Part shown: in pieces, positions 25,323 through 31,463 of the stretch | Position numbering within the stretch: position 1 is the stretch's first letter | Layout of the letters: each line of letters starts with the position of its first letter | Virus record (IMG/VR): IMGVR_UViG_3300027704_000081 | Location: 1-33,298 of that record | Direction: 5' to 3' (one strand) | From: a virus | Length of the DNA stretch: 33,298 bases | Notes under the pieces: generated by a model | The model's database searches: none | Told to the model about the DNA's origin: nothing | Seen by the model: only the letters and a program-made list of their open reading frames with translations | Position numbers and translations under genes: made by a program

Positions 25323-26101
25323 TTAGACAAGGTACCAACATTCTCAAAGAGAATGCAAAGAAAAGATTAGATTTTAATCCGGAACTAAAGCAGATTAATT
25401 TCTTAGATAGAAGAGTTTACAAGAGAGGCGAAGGAGTGTTTTACCCGTCCGTAACAACCATACTCCAGTATATGCCCAAGAATAAGTTTTTTGACAATTG
25501 GTTAAAAGATGTTGGGCATAACGCCGATCTTATTATGAGAAAAGCAGGTAAAGAAGGTACACAGGTTCATGAAGCAGCAGAAAGATTAGTATTAGGAGAA
25601 GAAATATCATGGATGGATGACTACGGAAATGCTAAATACTCTCAATTAGTATGGTCGATGATATTAAAATTCGCAGACTTTTGGAAAACTCATAAGCCTG
25701 AACTAATCTCTACAGAACAATTTATATGGTCAGATGAACATAAGTATGCTGGGACAGCAGATCTTGTAGTAAAGATGGACGGTGAAGTTTGGTTATTAGA
25801 CCTAAAGACTTCTAATAATCTACATAGGTCATATGATTTACAATTAGCAGCTTATGCTAAAGGTATGGAAGAAGTTAGAGGGCAGAAAATTGAACGTACA
25901 GGTATAATCTGGTTAAAAGCTCAGTCTAGAGGCCCGTCTAAACAAAAAGGAGTGTACCAAGGTAAAGGATGGAAGATTAAAACTATTGATAAGATAGAAG
26001 AAAACTTTGAATTGTTCCAAACTATATATAAATTATACAAGTTAGATCACCCTACAACAGAGCCGTTATACCACTCATATCCTACTACTATCAAAATATA
26101 A
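25319..26101 (+). CDS. PD-(D/E)XK nuclease (RecB/Cas4-type)
   Basis: The 260-aa protein has the RecB-family nuclease motifs in order: a His in THVHE-like context (TQVHEAAERL, His84), GTADLVV with Asp148, LLDLKTS with Asp161 and Lys163, and QLAAYAKGM (175-183) as motif QhXXY. These residues bind two metal ions and cut DNA. It is translationally coupled to the primase, so a role in replication, recombination or end-processing of phage DNA is likely; degradation of host DNA is an alternative. No cysteine cluster as in Cas4 is visible. Confidence 0.85.
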   Translation: MIRQGTNILKENAKKRLDFNPELKQINFLDRRVYKRGEGVFYPSVTTILQYMPKNKFFDNWLKDVGHNADLIMRKAGKEGTQVHEAAERLVLGEEISWMDDYGNAKYSQLVWSMILKFADFWKTHKPELISTEQFIWSDEHKYAGTADLVVKMDGEVWLLDLKTSNNLHRSYDLQLAAYAKGMEEVRGQKIERTGIIWLKAQSRGPSKQKGVYQGKGWKIKTIDKIEENFELFQTIYKLYKLDHPTTEPLYHSYPTTIKI

Positions 26102-26127
26102 AGGTGTAAATTAGGATTTGATGAGGA

Positions 26128-26144
26128 TTTTTCGTATATTTATA
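26128..26144 (+). promoter_or_regulatory. TTTTTCGTATATTTA promoter with TATTTATA
   Basis: The 15-mer at 26128-26142 equals that at 19761-19775, and continuing by two bases gives an exact TATTTATA at 26137-26144. A TTTG lies upstream at 26117-26120. It ends 14 bp before the lipoprotein ATG, in a 57-bp gap. Probably a promoter for the lipoprotein and the genes that follow. Confidence 0.6.
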
Positions 26145-26158
26145 TATAAAGCAAATAT

Positions 26159-27079
26159 ATGAAGTTACAATTTAGATTATTAGCAGTAGTAGCAGTATTA
26201 ACGTTATTGACTGGATGCGGTTCATTTAAAGTATCTACATTAAACTATGACCCAATCTATGATGGAAAAGGAAATGAAATAAAAGTTAATGTTGTTAGTA
26301 ATGAGTTCGAATTAGAAAGATTATTCAGAAACGACTTTAACTTTAGATACAACTTCGGACAGTACGCTAAAATACAACCTTATGGTTCATTTATAAACAA
26401 TAGGTATTTTAGGAACTTTAGAAGAGCAAATGGTTATCCGCTCTATGCATCATTCGGGAACCAAGACCAGTTCTGGGATGCTTGGATATGGGACTACCCT
26501 TTTTATAATAATAGTTCATTCGGTATGGGCTGGTCTTATAGTTGGAATAACAGAAGATGGTCATCTAACCAATGGGGCAATCCTTATGGTTGGAATAACT
26601 ATTATGGATGGGGCAACGGATATAACCACTACAACAATTGGGATAACCGAGCTAATTATAATAATAGAAGGAACATTTCTTATATTAATGGAAGAAGAGG
26701 TTCTACTGTATCTACCGGCACCGTAGGAAGTACCGTAGTTAATATAAGACCAAGAATAGAAAGTAGCATAGATAAAGCTACTAGACAACTTAGAGATAAG
26801 AATATAAAAGTAAGAGTAATAAATAACCCGAATAATAATGATCAAACTATCAGACTTAATACTAGAAGCAACACCAGGTCGTCCGAAAGCGGTAATAATG
26901 GCGGGAGGAGCAGGATCAGGCAAAACATACCTCCTACAACAGTTATCCCTAGACAGTCTAGAACAATTCAACCCCGACAAGTACATAGAGGACCCAGCAC
27001 ATCAGTACCACAACAACCTAGGAGCAGCAGCCAAACAAACAACAAAAGACGTACAAGCAGCAGCCGTAAACAAAACTAG
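26159..27079 (+). CDS. Phage-encoded lipoprotein, Tyr/Trp/Asn-rich
   Basis: The 306-aa precursor has a signal peptide (residues 1-19) and the lipobox LLTGC with Cys20 as the lipidated residue. Residues 75-180 are rich in Trp, Tyr, Asn and Gly (WSYSWNNRRWSSNQWGNP and similar), a composition common in envelope lipoproteins of Flavobacteriia. From about 227 the protein is a Ser/Arg/Asn/Gln/Pro-rich, probably disordered tail, encoded entirely within the first 242 bases of the next gene in another frame. After export it would be anchored in the inner or outer membrane. Superinfection exclusion, as for the T5 lipoprotein Llp, is one possible role; others are a lysis-related function or a host-derived cargo gene. 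No homologue is certain. Confidence 0.7.
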   Translation: MKLQFRLLAVVAVLTLLTGCGSFKVSTLNYDPIYDGKGNEIKVNVVSNEFELERLFRNDFNFRYNFGQYAKIQPYGSFINNRYFRNFRRANGYPLYASFGNQDQFWDAWIWDYPFYNNSSFGMGWSYSWNNRRWSSNQWGNPYGWNNYYGWGNGYNHYNNWDNRANYNNRRNISYINGRRGSTVSTGTVGSTVVNIRPRIESSIDKATRQLRDKNIKVRVINNPNNNDQTIRLNTRSNTRSSESGNNGGRSRIRQNIPPTTVIPRQSRTIQPRQVHRGPSTSVPQQPRSSSQTNNKRRTSSSRKQN

Positions 27080-27779
27080 CTTTGTTTGGGATACTACAGC
27101 ATCAGGAGTTGGATTTGATAAGACACTAGTACAGCTACTAGAAGCTAAGTTCGACATTTACATGGTGATGGTGTATTCTCATCCAATGATATCTTACATA
27201 AGTAATTTTGCAAGAGGAAGAAATGTACCAAGAACTGCAGTATTCTCTACTTGGAGAAACGCTTACCAGAAGATAGGAGAGTTTAATCAAAAACTTAATG
27301 GGCAGATGTCTATATTTGTTAACGACTTTGGCGGTAAGTATGATGAACCAATTGAAGCATTTAATGCAGCAGCAAAGAAAGGTACTTCCGGAATTAAAGA
27401 ATACTTAAATAAATATAACCAAGAAAACGGTATAGGAGGATCATCCTTTTTTAAACCAGTAGTAATGGATAAAACAACAGAAGAGGAATTTATTAAACAC
27501 GTTGGCAGTGTACAGTGGGATAAAGAGAATCGTTCAGAAGACAAAGCCATTAAAACTACATTCCTAAAGTTTTACGAAAAGAACGGAGTAGGTCCAGGAG
27601 CAGACAAATTAGAAGCCGCAGTTACTAAATATAGAGACGGAAAAGTTAAACAAGACGCTAAAGATGCAGAAATATTAGATAATATTGCTGAAATGATTTA
27701 CAGTCCTCTTTTTCAAGAAAAACTACAACATTCTACTCCTCAGGAGATAGATTCTAAATTACAATCTTTCTTAGCATGA
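26838..27779 (+). CDS. Zeta-toxin-like P-loop kinase with leader peptide
   Basis: The 313-aa protein has a Walker A loop MAGGAGSGKTYLL (21-33), a downstream FNPDKYIED, WDTTASGVGF (84-93) and an Arg-rich block FARGRNVPRTAV (124-135), in the order found in zeta toxins and related phosphotransferases. Zeta toxins phosphorylate UDP-N-acetyl sugars; related phage kinases act on RNA or nucleotides. The substrate is not clear. Residues 1-10, MIKLSDLILE, followed by Ala, match a (L/I)xE-A head-protease site at the same position as in the protein at 23898. Its first 80 codons overlap the lipoprotein gene. Its stop overlaps the next ATG (ATGA), so kinase and nucleotidyltransferase are probably coupled. 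Confidence 0.75.
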   Translation: MIKLSDLILEATPGRPKAVIMAGGAGSGKTYLLQQLSLDSLEQFNPDKYIEDPAHQYHNNLGAAAKQTTKDVQAAAVNKTSFVWDTTASGVGFDKTLVQLLEAKFDIYMVMVYSHPMISYISNFARGRNVPRTAVFSTWRNAYQKIGEFNQKLNGQMSIFVNDFGGKYDEPIEAFNAAAKKGTSGIKEYLNKYNQENGIGGSSFFKPVVMDKTTEEEFIKHVGSVQWDKENRSEDKAIKTTFLKFYEKNGVGPGADKLEAAVTKYRDGKVKQDAKDAEILDNIAEMIYSPLFQEKLQHSTPQEIDSKLQSFLA

Positions 27780-29521
27780 TAGCATTATATCCCGGAGCTT
27801 TTAAACCACCTCATAGAGGACACTTTAACGTCGTTAAGTCTTTACTTGATGGATCTTATAGTGGAGCAATATACGACAAAGATAACTATAAAGAAAAAGG
27901 TACAGACATACTTGGTGGCTCTGATGGTGAAAAACCTGAGATTGATAAGGTTATTGTATTTGTAGGAGGAGGGGAGAGAAACGGTATAACAAAGGATGAG
28001 GCGATGTCTATATGGAAAATATATGGACAGAAATTAGGTAATGTAGAGATACTAGACGGAGAGAAGAATCCAATGTTTGCAGCAAAAGATTATGCACAAG
28101 CTAACCCGGATACTGCCTTCGCAGCAATTACCGGAATAAGAGGAGATGCAGACTTCGTAGACTTACGAAGAATTACTACATTTAAAAATGCTCCTAATGT
28201 TAAAGGATTAGCATTTGCAGCAGCACCAGACAGTAAAGTAAGAGCAACTGACTTTAGAAAAAGTATTTTAGATGGTAATTTAGATCAAATTATAGACTTT
28301 TTTCCTAAAGAATTAGGAAGAGAGGAAATATTAGACATACTTACAGGATTAAAAGATAAAATTGTAGCAGAAGTAATAGCTAGTAACATAGGAGGATACT
28401 TAACAGAATGGTTTGCCAAAGAAGAAATAGAAAGACCAGAAGGGATTCCACCAGAAACTACAAAAGAAAATAGACCAAGCTATACAGAACATATTGGCTC
28501 TATTATTGAGTATATGCTTGATACTGGTATGAATATACAACCTTTACCGGAAATTAAAGTTAGAGAGGATGAAGAGAATGCTAAAAAATTCTTCGGTAAG
28601 ACTGCTTATTACGACCCTAACAGTAAAGAAATTGTACTTTATGCTACGGGAAGACATCCTAAAGATATATGTAGATCCTTTGCTCATGAAATGGTTCACC
28701 ATATTCAGAACATAGAAGGAAGGCTACATAATGTTCAAACACAAGATACTACTAGTGATTCTGCTTTAATGGATTTAGAAAAAGAAGCTTATACAGTAGG
28801 TAACATTACATTCAGAAATTGGGAAGACGATCTTAAAAAACGTCATAATACAAAAGACGAAAAAAAAAAGGTAATGGCAGAAGGGAAGTACGACAAGATA
28901 GCTAATACTCTTTCAGCCGTAGCATTTGAGACGTATAAAAAAGCATATGATGCAGGCAAAAAAGAAATTAACATAACCTTTAGAGTAGGTAATCCAGAAC
29001 ACGATGAGGTAGATATCCCATCTTTACAGTTCGAATTTGACTTAGAAATATACGGAGAATTCACAGAAGACACTTATAAGGTAGATGGAGGAGCAAATGC
29101 TGGATTTGATAACGAAGGAGATGAGATACAACCTATGATTAGTTTGAAGTTTCAAATTCCTACAAAACCTGATTGGCAAGAAATATCTTTTGACTTAAAA
29201 GACGTAGTAAGACATGAATTAGAACACTTAACTCAAGACGGTGAAAATACTAGACCCGGTAAGTACATAGAAGATGATGCAATAGTGAGAGGCTTAATTG
29301 ATATGGGTATGATGGATAAAGACGACTATTACCAACTACCTAAAGAAGTAGATGCTATGATACAAGGAATGTACTTCAAAGCTAAAAAATCTAAAACTCC
29401 TTTTACTGATGTAGTTGAAGATTACTTTAATAAAGCAGAGGTAGAGTTGGAAAATAGAAAGAAAATTCGTATCTTATGGAATAAACGCCTACCTAAATTA
29501 GGCATAAAACAAAGGTTATAA
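27776..29521 (+). CDS. Nucleotidyltransferase fused to two HExxH metallopeptidase-like domains
   Basis: The 581-aa protein has three parts. Residues 1-180 are an HxGH nucleotidyltransferase: YPGAFKPPHRGHFNVV (5-20, His13 and His16), ITGIRGDADF in the middle and DSKVRATDFRKSI (152-164) as the second nucleotide motif; NMN- or pantetheine-phosphate adenylyltransferases have this fold. Residues about 230-350 contain HEMVHHIQ (304-311) with a downstream Glu337 (KEAYTVGN). Residues 370-550 contain HELEHLTQ (480-487) with Glu524 (PKEVDAM). Both fit HExxHxxQ zinc peptidases. The third part begins MAEGKYDKIANTLS after a Lys-rich linker (about 355-366). Overlaps kinase by 4 nt and HAD gene by 1 nt. Function unknown; this combination is not one I recognise. 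Confidence 0.7.
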   Translation: MIALYPGAFKPPHRGHFNVVKSLLDGSYSGAIYDKDNYKEKGTDILGGSDGEKPEIDKVIVFVGGGERNGITKDEAMSIWKIYGQKLGNVEILDGEKNPMFAAKDYAQANPDTAFAAITGIRGDADFVDLRRITTFKNAPNVKGLAFAAAPDSKVRATDFRKSILDGNLDQIIDFFPKELGREEILDILTGLKDKIVAEVIASNIGGYLTEWFAKEEIERPEGIPPETTKENRPSYTEHIGSIIEYMLDTGMNIQPLPEIKVREDEENAKKFFGKTAYYDPNSKEIVLYATGRHPKDICRSFAHEMVHHIQNIEGRLHNVQTQDTTSDSALMDLEKEAYTVGNITFRNWEDDLKKRHNTKDEKKKVMAEGKYDKIANTLSAVAFETYKKAYDAGKKEINITFRVGNPEHDEVDIPSLQFEFDLEIYGEFTEDTYKVDGGANAGFDNEGDEIQPMISLKFQIPTKPDWQEISFDLKDVVRHELEHLTQDGENTRPGKYIEDDAIVRGLIDMGMMDKDDYYQLPKEVDAMIQGMYFKAKKSKTPFTDVVEDYFNKAEVELENRKKIRILWNKRLPKLGIKQRL

Positions 29522-30060
29522 TGAGCAAAGTAAAATTAGTAGAACTTCTAAGTGAAGAAGAAAAGAAAGACATCTCACAGTATAAGATTTATTGTGATAT
29601 GGATGGAGTATTAACAGACTTCGAAGAACGGTTTGACCACTTTACTGGTATGCACCCACAAGAATATGAAAAAAAATACGGTACTCCTGCTTTTTGGAAA
29701 TTAATAGACGTAAAAATAGGATTAAGATTTTGGGCGGATATGAATTGGATGCCAGAAGGACAAAAACTCTGGAGTTTTATATCTAAATATAACCCTGATT
29801 TACTTACATCTCCATCTAGAGATAATACATCTAGATTAGGGAAAAATACTTGGGTCAAGAATAATATAGCATCCAGCCCTAAAGTAATATTTGCGTACTC
29901 TAAGTCAAAGCAGAAGTATGCAAATGAAAATAGTATATTAATAGACGATAAGCCTTCCAATATAGAGGAATGGACTGCATCTGGTGGAATAGCAATTAGA
30001 TGTAAAAATGGCAACGTCACTGATGTAATAAGAAAATTAAAAGAACTTGGTTATGAGTAA
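29521..30060 (+). CDS. HAD-superfamily 5'-nucleotidase-like phosphatase
   Basis: The 179-aa protein has the HAD motifs in order: CDMDGVLTDFEERF (25-38) with nucleophile Asp26 and acid Asp28, LLTSPSR (94-100) as motif II, Lys132 (KQKYANE), and ILIDDKPSNIEEW (139-151) with Asp142 and Asp143 as motif IV. The arrangement and length fit the deoxynucleotidase (NT5C-like) group of phages and bacteria, which dephosphorylates nucleoside monophosphates. The first 20 residues are a charged helix of no known role. It overlaps the nucleotidyltransferase gene by 1 nt and the next gene by 8 nt, so kinase, nucleotidyltransferase and phosphatase form one coupled group. Confidence 0.85.
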   Translation: MSKVKLVELLSEEEKKDISQYKIYCDMDGVLTDFEERFDHFTGMHPQEYEKKYGTPAFWKLIDVKIGLRFWADMNWMPEGQKLWSFISKYNPDLLTSPSRDNTSRLGKNTWVKNNIASSPKVIFAYSKSKQKYANENSILIDDKPSNIEEWTASGGIAIRCKNGNVTDVIRKLKELGYE

Positions 30061-30634
30061 AGAAACTTTACTAAAAAAAGAATTTAAAGAAGCCGATGTA
30101 CAGAGAGTAAGGAATTTAGTTAATAAAGACTTTACAGGCAAGACTAAGGATCAAGTAGGATATAAAAAAATATCGCTAAGACATAAAGAAGGAGATATCT
30201 GGGAAGAATCAGGTAAGAAGTGGACTATAATAAACGGCCTAAAGCAGAATATTACTAAATTCGATGGGATAAAAGAATTAGCTAAATTTCCAATTGCATG
30301 CCCTAAATGCAAAATGGCTATGAAAAAGCGTTTAGATAAAAAAATGTACTATATTCATGGCTTTTGTTTTGATTGTACTATAGATTATGAAGCAGGATTA
30401 AAAACAGTTGGCCTATATGATGCGTATGAAAAGAAAATGCTATCAGGAAACATATCTACATTTATTGTAGACATGGAAGCATGGGTATTAGAGTCTTTAG
30501 AGAACGATTCTTCTTTTGTAACCGAACATGGTGATCAAGAGGGATGGAATAAATTATCTAAAAGCTATAAGGATAAGATTAAAGATGATCTTAAAGAATA
30601 TGTTAAAATTTTAAAAACTCATATAGAAGAGTAA
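30053..30634 (+). CDS. Zinc-ribbon protein of unknown function
   Basis: The ATG at 30053 (MSKETLLKKEF) is preferred over an in-frame TTG at 30047; the gene then has 193 aa and overlaps the phosphatase stop by 8 nt. A zinc ribbon is seen in IACPKCKMAMKKR and HGFCFDCTIDYE, with four cysteines in two CxxC pairs. Ahead of it are basic residues and DIWEESGKKWTIINGLKQNI (about 48-67), a block I recall from conserved proteins of T4-like marine phages. The C-terminus is helical and acidic. It may bind nucleic acid or another protein; no role is known. A promoter-like site follows its stop. Confidence 0.65.
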   Translation: MSKETLLKKEFKEADVQRVRNLVNKDFTGKTKDQVGYKKISLRHKEGDIWEESGKKWTIINGLKQNITKFDGIKELAKFPIACPKCKMAMKKRLDKKMYYIHGFCFDCTIDYEAGLKTVGLYDAYEKKMLSGNISTFIVDMEAWVLESLENDSSFVTEHGDQEGWNKLSKSYKDKIKDDLKEYVKILKTHIEE

Positions 30635-30651
30635 TTTTCGTTATATTTATA
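30634..30651 (+). promoter_or_regulatory. Variant TTTTCGTTATATTTATA promoter
   Basis: ATTTTCG is followed by one extra T and then TATATTTATA, including an exact TATTTATA at 30644-30651. It starts at the last base of the previous stop codon and lies 37 bp before the ATG at 30689. It is related to the sites at 19761 and 26128. Confidence 0.5.
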
Positions 30652-30688
30652 CTTAGCTAATAGTACCAACTATAATTAAATATTAAAG

Positions 30689-31045
30689 ATGACTCAAAAA
30701 GAATTACTTTCGAATGTTCTCAATGAAATTAAGCATATTAAAACAAATATGCCTAATGGTGAATTAAAGCAACTAATGAAAGACGTAGAGAGCATGAAAG
30801 ATAGTATGTCAGACCTTAAGTATACACTTCTTAACCCAGATGATGGAGTTGTAGTTAATACTAATAAGAACACAGAGTTCAGACACGAAATGCAAGGAAA
30901 CAGTAAAGAATACCAAAAGAAAATGTTAGACGTCCAAGAACTTAAGTCTTGGAGAGCAGGAGTTAATAAAGCACTTTGGATAATTTTTGGTATACTTGCA
31001 GGAGTAATAATCAGAATGTTGATGATGCACAAAGGTATTGGATAG
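30689..31045 (+). CDS. Coiled-coil protein with C-terminal membrane anchor
   Basis: The 118-aa protein has a helical, charged N-terminal two-thirds (KELLSNVLNEIKHIKTNM; LMKDVESMKDSMSDLKYTL) and one hydrophobic segment near the end (about 94-112, ALWIIFGILAGVIIRMLMM). This is a tail-anchored, single-pass topology. Such short proteins occur among phage lysis, head-vertex and membrane-scaffold genes, but there is no specific family here. It starts a small unit behind a promoter-like site and its stop touches the ATG of the next gene (TAGATG). Confidence 0.6.
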   Translation: MTQKELLSNVLNEIKHIKTNMPNGELKQLMKDVESMKDSMSDLKYTLLNPDDGVVVNTNKNTEFRHEMQGNSKEYQKKMLDVQELKSWRAGVNKALWIIFGILAGVIIRMLMMHKGIG

Positions 31046-31393
31046 ATGAAAAAACAACTTATAGTAGAAATAATAAAAGAAGCAGTAAAAGAGGCAATGA
31101 AAAAACGCCTTAAAAAAGAAGGTGTACCTAGTAAAATAGAATGCCAAAATTGCTCTTGGAGTTGGGAAAAGAAAGACGGAGGTAAAGATCCACGTACCTG
31201 TCATAAGTGCGGACATACAAACACATTACAAGCTCTTGAAGGAGTGCACGACCCAGTTAAACCAGGTATTCTAAAAAACAGATTAGGAGAATTATCTTGT
31301 ACGAAAGTACGAAAAGCTAAAGCAGGAACTAAAGATAAAGGTTCACATTTTGCGAAAGCTTGCCAAAGGTATTTAAACTACCACTGTCAATAG
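31046..31393 (+). CDS. Small zinc-ribbon protein with helical leader
   Basis: The 115-aa protein begins with an amphipathic, Lys/Glu-rich helix (MKKQLIVEIIKEAVKEAMKK), followed by a zinc ribbon with Cys33, Cys36 (ECQNCSW) and Cys52, Cys55 (TCHKCGHTN). The C-terminal block KPGILKNRLGELSCTKVRKA and KGSHFAKACQRYLNYHCQ is basic and may bind nucleic acid. IIKE-A at residues 9-13 would fit a head-protease site, so the helix could be a cleavable leader; this is inference. It is the second zinc-ribbon protein in 1.4 kb, though the two are not obviously related. Confidence 0.6.
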   Translation: MKKQLIVEIIKEAVKEAMKKRLKKEGVPSKIECQNCSWSWEKKDGGKDPRTCHKCGHTNTLQALEGVHDPVKPGILKNRLGELSCTKVRKAKAGTKDKGSHFAKACQRYLNYHCQ

Positions 31394-31415
31394 TTAATAT
31401 TTGGGATTAAAAACC

Positions 31416-31423
31416 TATTTATA
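31416..31423 (+). promoter_or_regulatory. TATTTATA motif, candidate promoter
   Basis: An exact TATTTATA in the 70-bp gap before the gene at 31464, 40 bp ahead of its ATG. A short inverted repeat GTAAA/TTTAC (31431-31446) lies between motif and start and could form a weak hairpin in the leader. Confidence 0.5.
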
Positions 31424-31463
31424 TAAAAGCGTAAACTCGATTTTACCACGAAATAATAGTAAT

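Noticed and set aside
26430-26726. 98-aa + strand frame inside the lipoprotein gene
   Set aside because: The Ile/Thr/Gly-rich translation follows from reading Asn/Tyr/Trp codons out of frame. No start context or domain supports it, unlike the kinase frame further down.
26561-26986. 141-aa minus-strand frame opposite the lipoprotein and kinase overlap
   Set aside because: Low-complexity Ile/Val/Ser translation with no motif, antisense to two better supported genes.
30047-30052. TTG start for the zinc-ribbon gene
   Set aside because: The ATG two codons later (30053) is a better codon and gives the usual short overlap with the phosphatase stop.
31431-31446. GTAAA/TTTAC inverted repeat as a terminator
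   Set aside because: The stem is only 5 bp with a 6-base loop and no T-run follows, so it is too weak to call a terminator.
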